Part shown: positions 1-10,670 of the stretch, piece after piece | Numbering within the stretch: the first letter of the stretch is position 1 | Layout: each line of letters begins with the position of its first letter | Source of the DNA: Dryococelus australis | Lineage: Eukaryota > Arthropoda > Insecta > Phasmatodea > Phasmatidae | Length of the DNA: 64,000 nt | Reading direction: 5' to 3' | Assembly: GCA_029891345.1 (NCBI GenBank) | Contig: CM057002.1 | Location: 23,608,795-23,672,794, forward strand | Position numbers and translations under genes: made by a program | The notes under the pieces: generated by a model | What the model was told of the DNA's origin: nothing | What the model saw: only the letters and a program-made list of their open reading frames with translations | Databases searched by the model: none

Positions 1-1059
1 GAGTTCGCCTCTGCGACTCATTCATCGTCATCGCGAAGAAAACTTCGAGGGAACACTTCAGACCCTTGAATTGGAAAAAAGGAAGTTAAGTGGGCATCTA
101 TGGAGTACGTGGCACAAACGCTATTCCTCCCTGAGCCGATTCTGTCAAATTAGCGGGCCTCGACTACAATTGCGATGTAGAGCTTTGGCTTGCAGCCTAA
201 CGCCGTTGCAAAGTTTCGGTGGCTTCAAATTTCTGAGCAACAGAAGGCCAGGCGTGCCCTTACGCGGCATATGCCCATGGCATGGGAGACCCGGTGGATT
301 TAAGATTGTTCGAAAAATTCCACTGGATAATGAACTGCTTCGTCTGAATTTACCACCATGTCCATTGAATTGTCTGCCACTTCTTCCCCTCTGAATGATT
401 TCAGACAAGTGTAATTGATGACCCACTGCCTGGTCGTTTTTTTGGGGAGGGGGGGGGGGGTTAGACTGGCTCTTTCACACAAACATTCCACAGACTTGTC
501 CTGCATGTGCGCTATCAGCTCCTGGACAGTAATCACCATAGCGCACAACTGGTCCGGTTTTGCTATCATACCGTCTGTTCTGCATAATCACCCTATCCAA
601 TTTTGAGCAGGAGGTCTGAAAATTGATCGGCTGAAACTTCACCTGTTAGATGTACTCTCATATTTTTGGTGAGTTTTAGCACAACTGTACACCAAAAAGA
701 GGATCTCTTGAGGCACACCTTGATTTCATCGGCTCGCTTTCCTCTCCGTACAAGTGGTAAAGTTTGGCGAAAGTCATTCATTACTTGGGAAACTTTTACG
801 AAGTTTCCAGTTAATGGAACGGTTTTACTATTGGCTTATTTCTAAGAAATTGTTAACCATGTGTTTGATTGCTATAATTTTTATAGTAATTTCAAGAAAT
901 TTAGAGTAAAAACGGCCATAAAATATTTTATCTCCATACAAACCATGAACCACTATTTCGCCCCTTACGGGTTTAAATTTGAAGAAAGAAAAAACCGTCG
1001 TTAGTGGCAACCTACGTTACTTAATAATGTTTCCTCTAAATGTCATATTTTTTAGGACC
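1..1059. other. no recognised gene or repeat
   Basis: Unremarkable AT-rich sequence apart from a poly-G run near 448-461. Small open frames occur on both strands, but none shows a recognisable motif and they overlap in conflicting frames. I see nothing supportable as a gene. Confidence 0.5.
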
Positions 1060-1094
1060 ACACACACACACACACAAACATATATATATATATA
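1060..1094. repeat. (CA)n/(TA)n microsatellite
   Basis: A CA dinucleotide run passes directly into ACATATATAT. The compound CA/TA form is typical of replication slippage. There is no gene nearby. Confidence 0.9.
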
Positions 1095-1442
1095 GTGTAG
1101 ATTTTCCATAAAATATATTTTCCTGAAGTGAAAAATGTTTGGCATTTATTTGTGGCACAAACTCTGGTAAATTCTCAAAGTAATTTAACTCTGGTTGGTT
1201 AGGGGTTTAGTTACTTTTATAGAAGTTTTTCTAGTCAGTCAAGATACTAATTTTATATGACTTTAGTTACTTGCCACTGTGACCTGACATGCACGGACAG
1301 GCCGGGGCGACACACATACAATAGAAATATCCGATAATACGAAACTGTCGATACAATCTGTTATCGCCGTCATGAGCTAAACATAATACGCCTGACATAT
1401 ATGCATGTTGACGTCATAACTGTAAAGCTAGTAAGATAATGA

Positions 1443-1681
1443 GTGGTTGAAGAGGTTTGTGCAGCTCTTAACGGCGCAGTCTTGAGAGCCGAGATGAGGG
1501 TGAAGCGAGGTGAGCATGGAGCATCGCCGGAATGAAGGAACGGGGGAAACGGGAGATCCCCAAGAAAACCCGCCGACCAGTGGCATCGTCCGGTTAAATT
1601 CACACATGCGATAATCCGGGAGCGACCCCGCCACGATTCAAACCCCGTTTGCATAGGCGGGAGGCGCGCAGTTTAGCCGAT
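1443..1681 (-). mobile_element. tRNA-derived SINE, family 1 (5'-truncated)
   Basis: On the minus strand it shares the body of the family seen intact at 8469-8725: CGGGAGATCCCC, CCCGCCGACCAG and the CTTGAGAGCCGA tail appear in inverted order. The box B region reads as a decayed GATTCAAACCCC. The tRNA-like 5' end stops just before the MITE at 1688, so the A-box part is missing. The open frames here are antisense SINE readings, not genes. Confidence 0.85.
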
Positions 1682-1687
1682 ACAGTA

Positions 1688-1927
1688 TAGGCCGTTCACG
1701 GCAAAGCGAGCACTTTTGAAAGCTTTCTCATTAAAAATAATAGTCATTAAACATATTTCATTTTAGCCTTAGGTGTAAACTTCCGAGTGCGGTGGAATAT
1801 ATACGCTGTGTTTATTACTTACATGGCAATATTTATTGTAAAAAAAAGGCGATTAAAAGATAAGAAATGACTGAAATAGAAAAGTAAGTAGGGCCTCAAA
1901 AGTGCTCACTTTACCGTGAACGGCCTA
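1688..1927 (+). mobile_element. A-family MITE, type A1
   Basis: A 240-bp element with ~30-bp terminal inverted repeats. The left end starts TAGGCCGTTCACGG and the right end is the complement, ending CGTGAACGGCCTA. TA duplications flank it at 1686-1687 and 1928-1929. The interior has the type-A1 block TTTTAGCCTTAGG and TGTTTATTACTTACATGG. It has no coding capacity, so an unseen transposase must have moved it. TA targets suit the Tc1/mariner group, which is inference. Confidence 0.9.
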
Positions 1928-1929
1928 TA

Positions 1930-2633
1930 CTTAGTAATTGTATCATGTGAACATGAAAATCGACTCTGTCCTATTCAAATTTTTAGTGTGCTAAAAGCGT
2001 AGCATGCCTCGTTTAATTACCCTTGATGCATGTTTAACTACATCTTGTGAGCTCGCAGGACTGAGGATGAGAAGACGTAGTAAAGCGTGCGTGAACGCGC
2101 GGTTTCCAAAACCTCGCCCCATGAAAGAGGGCGTCTTTATCGAAGCCTATGTGGCGTTGACGTGTGGGCGGGCTCTGTGTCTGTGTGTGTGTGTGCGAAA
2201 GAGGAGGGGTGGGGGAGGGGGAGCGGAAGCCCTGGTACTTACGAGTTTGTAGCCGCAAGTTTTGAAAATGGGGGTGAGCTTTGAGGTCGCTCGGCGTTAC
2301 ACTAGCGCCGATCAGGCGAGACTTGATCCCTCGTCCCGAGACGGATCTTCGCTAAGACTTACCCCTTTCTCCCCTACCTACCCTTCCCCTTCTTCACAGC
2401 AGAAGCCTGGCTTGTTACGGCCACCAAGGCAGCTTCACATGTATATAAGGGAGTTGTTGACGTACTTGGCTCGCAAAACCTTGCCAACGCGTCCAAGGAG
2501 GTAACCAAGGCCCAAGTCGCGGCCATGTTTGTCCAATCTCACTGAAGCCGAGAGTATATGCCCTTGTATTTAGAAAAATTCCTGGATTCCTAGGCGTATG
2601 GGGAGTATTGAGTTCGTAAGGGATAGACGTCTT
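1930..2633. other. unassigned, partly GC-rich
   Basis: Holds a GT-rich run near 2177-2195 and a G-rich stretch near 2202-2222. Small open frames on both strands conflict and show no family motif. No promoter or splice structure can be supported. Confidence 0.4.
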
Positions 2634-2634
2634 A

Positions 2635-2686
2635 CACTGAGGAGAGAAAATCGAACAAAATATTTGTTTGTATGGTGGCAAATATA

Positions 2687-2737
<51 letters not shown>

Positions 2738-3446
2738 GTTGCCCTAAAAAAATATATTGCTGAGCAAACCAAATTTGAAAAGCAACAATATTACTTTTGT
2801 TCGTCTAACAAAACATAAGTTTGAATAAACAAAATCTCTGTGTTGGGCCAACAAAATTAGACTATCATCAAAATATCTTGTTAGAGCCACTGCATATATT
2901 TGTTTGGCCACTCTTTTGACTGCCTTCGTTCGAAAATACAGCTCCAGAGTTTGTTTGTATTTTTTGCAACAACTGGGGTAGTAACCGTGTTTGTTGATAC
3001 ATCTATTGATTCTTAACAATCGTGTAAACACATTAATAAAACAATGCAACAAGAAATTGACTAGTAAAGCTGTAAAACGTGAAATATTTTTTTTTGCACA
3101 CGCTGCCAAATATTTGCAGGTACATCTATTCAAAACTTGCTGGCGTCACCAGTTGTTACATAAGTTGTGATTACTAAGGCGTAGCGCTCGGACGCAGGTG
3201 TTTCTAGGTTCGAAATTTGGTCGAACTTGTAAAAAATTTTTATATCCGTCCAAACGGTTTAGTGTAAGTGTAGCCAAAGAAATCTTTAGTTGCACCAACC
3301 GAATCTTACAGTTAGGGGCGACCAAATGACAACTACAAAATAATTTGGTTTTAGCAACAAAATATTTCATTGTGCCTACACAAAAAAATAATTTTATTGC
3401 GCCAAACAAATCTTGTTCGATCCAAGAAAACCTTTTCCTCAGTGTA
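2635..3446 (+). mobile_element. family G element, left copy of an inverted pair
   Basis: Begins TACACTGAGGAGAG and ends TTTTCCTCAGTGTA, so the termini are inverted and the outer TA pair may be the target site. The interior repeats short blocks such as CAACAAAAT and TTTGTTTG many times. A (TA)n tract lies at 2684-2733. Around 3183-3213 a tRNA-like AGCGCTC...GGTTCGAA segment is present. The copy at 3866-4763 matches it in inverted orientation, for example CTCGGACGCAGGTG against CACCTGCGTCCGAG. Superfamily unknown. Confidence 0.75.
2684..2733. repeat. (TA)n microsatellite
   Basis: About 50 bp of alternating TA lying inside the left family-G copy. Confidence 0.95.
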
Positions 3447-3865
3447 ATAAAAATAAAAAATAAACCAATTTAATTTTTTATTTATTTACAGATATACAAA
3501 TATTCTTACAGCTAATATTTACATCATCATTATTTACCTATCACCACTATTGCTTTTGTTATTCTCAGTGGGCGCAATATTATACTCAATGCTCCTCTCA
3601 GCTAAAGTACTTATTGCTGTGTATATATTGATCACAGGCAGTCTATTGCCATCATTCCAAATGTCTATCACTCACGCAACATGATCAATAGTCCCACCGG
3701 TCTCCACTGTAGCGATGCTCGCAGTCCGCAGAATTAACTCCCTCTGGGCGCTCTCGTCGCCATACGCCACTCGGATGTAAGCGCTACACTGGCACGCGCT
3801 ACTAGTCTGCGCCATCGCTGCTAGACACTGGCCTCTGAACTGGCGTGAAGTGCTCTCGTTCGATG
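3447..3865. other. spacer between inverted family-G copies
   Basis: AT-rich at first. From about 3690 a CpG-richer block (CGCCATCGCTGCTAG, GTGAAGTGCTCTCGTT) resembles part of the dispersed E-prime repeats at 53640-54110. It would be the loop if the two G copies folded together. No gene seen. Confidence 0.45.
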
Positions 3866-4763
3866 AGGGAAAAAGGTTCTGTTGAATCAAACAAGATTTA
3901 TTTGGTGCAAACTAATTATTTGTTTATATAGTGGCAATGAAATAGTTTGTTGTTCTCGTTTGGTTGCCCCAAACGGTAAGATTTGGTTGGTGCAACTAAA
4001 GATTTGTTTGGCTACAGGGGCCATGGTGGCTGAGCGGTTAGCCTGCTCGCCTCCCACCAAGGCGAACCGTGTTCAATCCCAGGCCGGGTCGCCGGATTTT
4101 CGCAGGTGAGAATCGTGCCGGACGATGCAGTTGGTTTTCGGGTTGTCTCGGGGATTTACCGTTTCCCCCGCCCCTTCATTCCGGCGCCGCTACATGTTCA
4201 ATTCCATCACCCTCATCGGCTCTCAATACCTCGCTGTTAAGAGCCGCCCAAATCTCGTCACTTGTTTGGCTACGCGTGCATTAAACAGTTTTGGCATTTC
4301 GAACCTAGATCACCTGCGTCCGAGCTCTGTGCCTTAGTAATCTCAGCTAATGTGACAACTGATGAAATCGAAAAATGTTTTAATAGATATAGTGCAAATA
4401 TTGGGCAATGTGTGCAAACAAATATTTAGTTAAGCATCAATAATGGCACTATCAAACACGGTTACTATCCTAATTGTCACAAAAATTACAAACAAATTCT
4501 CAAGCTGTATTTTCGAACGAAGGCAGTCAAATGAGTGTACAAACAAATATATGCAGTTGATTCAACAAGATATTTAGTTGACAGTCTAATTTTTTTGGCC
4601 TAACACAGAGATTTTGTTTATTCAAACATAAATTTTGTAAGACGAACAAAATTAAGTTTGTTACTTTTCAAATTTTGTTTGCTCAACAATATATTTTGCT
4701 AGGGCAAGTAAATATATATTTGGGTCTATACAAACAAATATTCTGTTCGATTTTCTCTCAGTG
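3866..4763 (-). mobile_element. family G element, right copy, split by a SINE
   Basis: Inverted partner of 2635-3446. The distal end reads TTCTCTCAGTGTAG and the proximal end GAGGGAAAAAGGTTC. A SINE at 4016-4261 lies in it with a duplicated target (4004-4015 and 4262-4273). Without the SINE it is about 640 bp, so it is shorter than its partner by small deletions. The pair could form a very long stem. Confidence 0.75.
4016..4261 (+). mobile_element. tRNA-derived SINE, family 1, with 12-bp TSD
   Basis: The head is tRNA-like: box A TGGCTGAGCGGTTAG and box B GTTCAATCCC. The family-1 body and the tail TTAAGAGCCGCCCAAATCTC follow. An identical 12-bp duplication TTGTTTGGCTAC flanks it. The uninterrupted site is visible in the inverted copy near 3269-3280, so insertion came after the G copies existed. 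A LINE-encoded reverse transcriptase would have been needed; none is intact here. Confidence 0.95.
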
Positions 4764-5450
4764 TAGTGCTGCGTGTACCTATGAGACTTTCAGCGGTGAC
4801 CCTATCATTTTATTGGGCGAAAGTATCTAGCAAGTTTCAGTGCATGCCCCTAGGGTTCTTTTGCGTGTATATAACGTGCATATTTTGAGATACAGTGCTT
4901 TGAAAAAAGCCGTTTCTAATCACGTTGGAGTGCTCCGAAATGGCACTTCTAATGTGCGTGACGTTTTAAAAGCAATCGACAGGTATAGTCTCAAGTGTGT
5001 GTTCTTTTCATAGGTCAGCAAGTTAGACGCAGGTTTTATAGTTTCGTAAAAAAAAAAAAGCCTGGATTTCAAACATTCCACGACGCAGTTCGGGCGCAAG
5101 GCAGGCCATACAACGCTCCAAACTATGATTTGTCGGCTCGAAGGCCCGTCGTGGCTTGAATAGTCTCACTAACCAGATCCAGAAGGTTCTCCGCATCTCG
5201 AGTAAAGCTGAGAGAGGCGAGGATGACGACCAGAACATTATTGAAACGATAACCCCAGATTTTTCGATCCACACAATGAGAGATGGCGGCACGAGTTCCA
5301 ACAGGCTCATCGCAGCCTTGGCACTCTTTTGTAAATATCCGCACGACCTGGGACTGCCACTTTGCCCCTGACACGCTGCTTCGCTCGCTCGAGCGGAACA
5401 GAGCAAATGAACCAATGCAGAATAGCAACATGTAACAATATAACTTATAG
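4764..5450. repeat. E-prime dispersed repeat (partial) plus unassigned sequence
   Basis: The start (GCTGCGTGTACC, GAGACTTTCAGCGGTGACCC) matches in inverted form 31745-31800 (GGGTCACCGCTTAAAGTC) and related text at 53805-53880. The region to 5450 has conflicting open frames on both strands with no recognised motif. A host exon cannot be excluded but is unsupported. Confidence 0.45.
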
Positions 5451-6357
5451 GCTTCGCAGCCCTGTGTACGCTAGTGCGTGAGATGTTATTTCATTGGTTA
5501 CTGTGATCATGAGCAGCTGGTTTTAGCATTGACGAGAACGTGTGGTTGGGTGATTGTTTTCATGCAGGTTTGCTATTGGCCCAGATCTTTCTTATATTCA
5601 GTGGGTAATATCGTTTTAACTTTTAAAACTTAAGTTTAGAAAGGTTTTTTTTTAGATCTGTAACAGAAAAATACAAGTGCTTAAAGTCTAGCTTATCCTT
5701 AAATCAATTTGCGAAATGGTCCTGTTCCTAGTTATCGTTTATCACTTCGACCTTATTATATTAAAACACGTGGCCATTTCAAATTTTGTATAGTGGCTAG
5801 TAGAACTACATCATCATAAGTGAAAACGCGTAAATTTTAAGATTACTGTTCTTAATCGCGCCAGATGCCGCCATTAACACCGTAGCTGTCACGGCGTGAA
5901 ATACAAAGGAAAAATAGCGACCGGACATCAAAATGCTTTCTGTGAGATCCAGCTTTCTAAATGCGGGTCGGTAATAAACGTGTTTTTTTTTTTTTTTTTT
6001 GTCTGGAATTCAGATAATAACGCAGCCACATTTCATTTACAGCTGCTCGGGAGTCTAATTTTTTTTTCTCTAGAATTTGAAGGTAGTTCACTATTTCGTG
6101 GTATGATATCGATTACAACGTCATAAAAATACTAAATCACAAAAAAAAAAAATACATAATTTAACTTAAAAATTCAACCCATTCGGTTACACATTAATTT
6201 ATGAGTTCAAGTGTTGCAACAACGTAATTTTTTGGTATGCGCTGTACTAATGTACAGCCCTTGCCTTGGAACCATTGGACAACGTGATACGTTTTCGATA
6301 GTATGGCCAGTAATCATTAATGTCAAAGAGGTGTAGAATATTCCACATATCAGATTA
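5451..6357. other. unassigned, with possible hAT-like traces
   Basis: CATTGG and TATTGGCCCAG motifs and AAGTGCTTAAAGTCTAG near 5677 resemble the interior of the hAT-like MITE at 10671. I could not find a clean pair of ends. T-runs at 5981-6000 and A-runs near 6141 are the only other features. Confidence 0.35.
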
Positions 6358-6365
6358 TCAATAAG

Positions 6366-6929
6366 TAGGGACCTGAAAAATTCGCGTTATTTTACATCAG
6401 GCTAAACCTCACAGTACTGCACGTAAAGGAGACAGAGTCGTTTCTACATCGGCTGCTGCATGGATGTGAAGTCACTCCCTTGGACTCCACGTGATTGTGG
6501 CTCACAGTTGTGAAGTGTTCATTTATTGGTGCAGAAATAATCCAGGGCGTGTCACATTAAGTGTGGTCCAATGACAAACGTACACTGTATGAAATTGTTC
6601 AGAAACTTATCAAATACCAGAGTATATGCTTAGTGAGAAAGCAGGAATGGTAATGTTTTCTCCTGTACATACATTGTAGCGTTCCTACATTTGTTCAGGA
6701 AACAGCCGAATGCGTAGGGAAGTTCCTAACTTTGTATAGTGGCGATGCTAAACATTCCTATGTCTGCAGCTTGATGTGTGGTATTATTACCATACAGTGT
6801 ATAGGTTTAAAACTTCCATTACAGTTTAGGAAGTTTACCAGATGATTTTTTTTTACAGTATATGTTAAAGATACGCATGCTTCAAGTTTAACGTGTCCCA
6901 ACTAATAACGCGAATTTTGCAGGTCCATA
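6366..6929 (+). mobile_element. hAT-like MITE (family B) with internal insertion
   Basis: Termini TAGGGACCTGAAAAATTCG and CGCGAATTTTGCAGGTCCATA are inverted. A perfect 8-bp duplication TCAATAAG flanks it (6358-6365, 6930-6937), the hAT signature. It is 564 bp against ~294 bp for the copy at 17432. About 275 extra bp sits between roughly 6582 and 6857, where the shorter copy is continuous. No transposase is encoded. Confidence 0.9.
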
Positions 6930-6937
6930 TCAATAAG

Positions 6938-7200
6938 GAATACTGGCCACGATGCCATTGCTGTGTTCAGTGCCGATCATAAATATAATTCATATTCAGA
7001 GTGTCCACGATTCACAAAGTGTAATTTTAGCTAACGTGTTTACTGAAATTACAGGGGAAGCATAGGTATACTGCAATTTATCAGAAATCCAGCTCTCGGT
7101 TCACTTGAATTATGGTTTCAACTTCTGGCTATTTCGACTTAAAATATCCTCCATGACATTTTAATAACATTGACAGTTTTTTGAGAAATATTCAAACGTA
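6938..7200. other. unassigned AT-rich interval
   Basis: No repeat family or open frame of note. Confidence 0.4.
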
Positions 7201-7664
7201 TTAACACTTTGCAGACTATGCTCGAGTGTAGCTCGATCCAATTCCAATTAGAAAATGAATTGGTTGTTTAGAACAAAACTCGCATGGATGTGCAGTCTTT
7301 GTTCGGCTAGTGTTTAACACAACCTCACAAGAACACCACAGATCAGTAACAATGATATTGCTAACGATATAATTTTTTTTTTTTATTGCTACCCAAAGGG
7401 ATATGATTGATAGTAAATCCTTTCATACGATAAAGGACATTTGATTGGGTCAATATCAGCTCGGCTCTCCATTGGTTGAAGACCGGCCAATAACGAACAC
7501 TGTAGGGTACAGGGTGGTGTCCGGTGTGGTATGGACCAATAGGACGATGGTGAGTTCTAACACAGACACCAACAGAACCGGTGTTATTGCAGTAGAGGAT
7601 ATAGGTGACTCACTTATAATTTGTCTTAATCGCCAGTAAATGTGTGCAGACCTCAACGTGTTAA
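7201..7664 (+). mobile_element. TTAA element C, copy 1
   Basis: A 464-bp unit from TTAACACTTTGCAG to CAACGTGTTAA. It is near-identical by eye to 27372-27833, including AGCTCGGC(T/C)CTCCATTGG and the ACCGGTGTT segment. TTAA at both ends with short CAC.TTG termini suggests a piggyBac-like non-autonomous element. The open frames inside occur in both copies but differ in length and show no transposase motif. Confidence 0.75.
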
Positions 7665-8384
7665 TTTTGCCTCATATTCTGGTTCGTACAAAAATTATAA
7701 AATTGAAAATTCCAATAATTAGTTTTATTATTTTTTAAATAGCAATTTTCCTCAATATCTATATGTAAATTTTTTCAGCGGAAAACTAATATAATATGCA
7801 AAACCTATAGGAAATAATAGTAGCCACTTGAAAGCATTTAAAAGTCCCCATACGTCTGAAAGCATTTTGAAAGTACGTGGTTTAGAAGCGTCGGAGTGCT
7901 AAGGGTGACTCAGAAACGCACATCGCATGCCTCATAGCCTCTATGCGTGAGGCTATGCACTTACTTGCAGTCTTTCCGTCGTCAGCTCTTCTCTATGAGA
8001 ATTCCAGGGATGCTGTGTCACCTTATGAGGTTACCTACAATATAATTCAAGGTTTTCTGTACGTTTCTGTGCTACTTTATTCCGTAGTAGTAGGCGTACA
8101 AAAATGGGAGATGTAACACAAGATGTAAATGTGTATTTACGTGTGCATTAATGTTTATAGTTTAACAGATACAATATGTATATTTGTGGATTCTAAAAAC
8201 TTATTTGTAGGTTTATTTTCTTCCATAACACTATCTAATTTTTTAAAACCGAATACATGATTTGAAACATTAATGAAAATGCACATAAGTGGAGAAAAAA
8301 AATGCACATATCATTAGTGCCTGCGGCAACGTAGTTCACTGAAAATTAAAGAAATAATTGCAAAATCAACAGAGTTCAGTCAAC
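7665..8384. other. unassigned AT-rich interval
   Basis: Nothing recognisable beyond a hairpin-like CATGCCTCATAGCCTC / GTGAGGCTATGC near 7925-7956. Confidence 0.4.
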
Positions 8385-8468
8385 TAAAGACTGTCCACGG
8401 TAAAGTGAACACTTAGGAAATCAACCGAAAAATTTCATTACCCCTACCTGCGCATATTCTAACGAGCG

Positions 8469-8725
8469 TTTAGGGGCCGCGGTGGCTGAGTGGTTAGCCT
8501 GCTCGCATCCCGCCAAGGCGATCTGGGTTCAATCTCCGGCCGGGTCACTGGATTCTCGAATGTGGGAATCGTACCTGTCGACTCCGATGGCCGGCGGGTT
8601 TTCTCGGGGATCTCCCGTTTACCCCGCCCCTTCATTCCGGCGCTGCTCCATACTCGCCTCAATCACCCTCATCGGCTCTCAAAACCTCCTTGTTAAGAGC
8701 CGCCCAAATCACTTCACGCGCTCAC
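8469..8725 (+). mobile_element. tRNA-derived SINE, family 1, full length
   Basis: Starts GGGGCCGCGGTGGC. Box A is TGGCTGAGTGGTTAG and box B GGTTCAATCTC. The body has CCGGCCGGGTCAC, CTCGGGGATCTCCCG and the tail CGGCTCTCAAAACC. Flanks TCTAACGAGCG (8458-8468) and TCTAACGGGCG (8726-8736) are an 11-bp target duplication with one mismatch. It lies within the A2 MITE, so it is younger than it. Confidence 0.95.
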
Positions 8726-8817
8726 TCTAACGGGCGCACAGATTCCCACGAGCCTAGTAAAGTTGGCAACAACTTATGAAAGGAGATCCATGCTTTAACC
8801 CTCTCATTTCCATTGTA

Positions 8818-9223
8818 TAGGCCGTTCACTGTAGAATGAGGACTTTCGAAAGCCCCGCTTAAGATCTACTTGTATGCACGTTGTGTATTCGTCTGCCTTA
8901 AGTAAAATTAACTTTATTCAACGCGTCGGTCAAGTGAAACTGTAAAATTATTAGCAAAGGAAACATTCTAATTTCTAATCTTTTTTTTGTTCCTTTAAAT
9001 GCGTTAAATAACACAGATAGCGAAATGAATAATTTTTGGTATCACCAATGGTTACCCAACACTTCTTATTCGATGTTAAGATAGGGAGCTACTTTCCTCC
9101 CGTCGTTACCAACTTGACTGGGCGCATATCACTCAATACGCTCGGCAAAATTCATGCAGGTAAAAGCAGTGACTCTTTTTCTAGGGTTTATTTCAAATTG
9201 CTCACTTTATCGTGAATAGCCTA
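8818..9223 (+). mobile_element. A-family MITE, type A2
   Basis: Left end TAGGCCGTTCACTGTAGAATG, then CCGCTTAAGATCTACTTGTATGC and GCGTCGGTCAAGTG. The right end is CACTTTATCGTGAATAGCCTA. The left TA target (8816-8817) is clear; on the right TT follows. Non-coding. Confidence 0.85.
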
Positions 9224-9368
9224 TTGACAATTGCCTACATGTTGTACAGGATGGTTATATTTGACAGAAACTGCGCACTGTTAGGTTCAGTGAACACTGA
9301 TGTTCCCTGTGAATAAGTGATTCGTAAACTGCGCTACTGCTCTGCGTTATGACAGGTTCTTGTCACTA

Positions 9369-9805
9369 TAGTCTGTTCAAGATGAATTGAGCACTTTTGA
9401 ACGCCCTGCTTAAGATCTACTTCAAAGTAGCCTACGTACGTTGTGTATTCTTCCGCCTTATGTAAGATTAACACTGTCATCGGCCTCGTAACTTTATTCA
9501 TGCGTCGGCCAAGTTAAACCGTGAAATTATTAGAAAAGTAAATATTTTACGAATTTGCTAATTTTTGCTCTTCGACTCATAAAAAAAAAAAAACAAAGCG
9601 AAAGGAATAATTAAAGTTACAAGAAACGGTTACCTAACACTTTTCATTCGTCGTTAAGATACGGAACTACTTCTCACCCTTCGCTACCAACTTTACTGGG
9701 CGCAGGTCACCCAATGCGCCAGTTAAAAAAATATATGCAGGCATGGGCAGTGACTTTTTTTCTACGGTTGATTTCAAAAGTGCTCACTTTATCGCTAACA
9801 GCCTT
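9369..9805 (+). mobile_element. A-family MITE, type A2
   Basis: Left end TAGTCTGTTCAAGATGAATTG preceded by TA. The interior repeats the A2 order (GCTTAAGATCTACTT, TTCTTCCGCCTTATG, CATGCGTCGGCC). The right end is GCTCACTTTATCGCTAACAGCC. It sits in the same TTAA element as the previous MITE. Confidence 0.85.
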
Positions 9806-10158
9806 CATCACCAAACACAAAGCCTACAGCATATCAAGTTCTTTGCTAGCTCAAGTACAGCGCGCATAAAAAAAAATACTTATTTGCAACACCTGAACAA
9901 CAAATTATTGTGGGAGTGAAAGGGTTAGGCGAACATTTGTGAATACTCAAAAAAATTTATTTTAATTTCTCGTTTTTCTAATGTTTATAAGTGTGACATT
10001 TTGCAATTTATGAAATATTTACTTTTAATAAGTCCCTGTGACGGACGTTTGAATAGAGTGACGAGGCCAGTTGCAATGCAGCTTAAGAATACACAATTCG
10101 CATACAAGTAGACCTTAAGAAGGGCGTTCAGAAATGCTGAGATTGCCATGGACAGAAT

Positions 10159-10464
10159 ATGACAATGATTCGCGTGTTTTCCTCGACTTGGATCTTAGAT
10201 TGTTGAGACTGTACGAGGGGTGTCGCAATGGCAACCAGGACAGTTCCCCAGCCGTCCACACTGGCGACATGGCCACGATTCTCTGCAGCGTTCCCGTTTG
10301 ATTTTCGCTTGCGGTGAAACGTGGCGGACGTTGCGATGTCCTGCGATATTCTCAGGGTGCGCTCTCAATTGAATACCTTCGTTTCTCCATGTCTATCTCA
10401 CTTCAACTCCATGCGCCCTGAAATATATATATATGTTGTTCATAAACGGCCTACAAATCTGCTG
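10159..10464. other. unassigned interval
   Basis: Moderately GC-rich, with a short (AT)n at 10424-10433. No gene motif seen. Confidence 0.4.
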
Positions 10465-10555
10465 TAAGCTGTTCGCGGTTGATGGAACACTTTTTAAAGC
10501 CCTGCTTGGGATCTACTTTTCTATAGCCTATCTCGATTCCTTCCGCCGAATGCGC
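10465..10555 (+). mobile_element. A2 MITE fragment
   Basis: Holds only the first ~90 bp of an A2 element (GCTGTTCGCGGTTGATGG, GCCCTGCTTGGGATCTAC, TTCCTTCCGCCGAATG) and then loses similarity. The rest appears deleted. Confidence 0.7.
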
Positions 10556-10670
10556 AAAGAAACTAGAAACTTAAATTTAAAATATTCAAAATTCCCAAAT
10601 TTTATTGTAATGCTTTAATGACGAGTGTTACGAGATGAAATTATTGTTCTCTCATAGCTACCGTTATAAT

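Larger units (their letters stand above)
8795..9927. mobile_element. piggyBac-like TTAA element (family P) hosting two MITEs
   Basis: Begins TTAACCCTCTCATTTCC and ends GGAGTGAAAGGGTTA. The same style of ends is seen at 55006-55333 and 57010-57307. Two A2 MITEs (8818-9223, 9369-9805) are inserted in it. What remains is about 290 bp, similar to the other P copies. Its DNA between and after the MITEs resembles 17755-17880 and 18201-18315. No coding capacity. Confidence 0.65.
8387..10158 (-). mobile_element. A2-type MITE split by a SINE and a TTAA element
   Basis: The left end (GACTGTCCACGGTAAAGTG) and the right part (9927-10158: GACGAGGCCAGTTGC, CATACAAGTAGACC, TGCTGAGATTGCCATG) are the two halves of one reversed A2 MITE. 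The halves are separated by a SINE at 8469-8725 and a TTAA element at 8795-9927. Rejoined, they match the order in the uninterrupted copy at 19316-19750, with about 18 bp lost at the second junction. Confidence 0.75.

Noticed and set aside
5023-5431. Overlapping 130- and 102-codon minus frames
   Set aside because: Two conflicting frames plus an opposite-strand frame over an E-prime-related region, with no motif; not supportable as a gene.
8482-8730. Recurring MxEWLACSH...-type frames at several loci
   Set aside because: These are translations of family-1 SINEs; the same text occurs at 4021, 8482 and on the minus strand at 18494.
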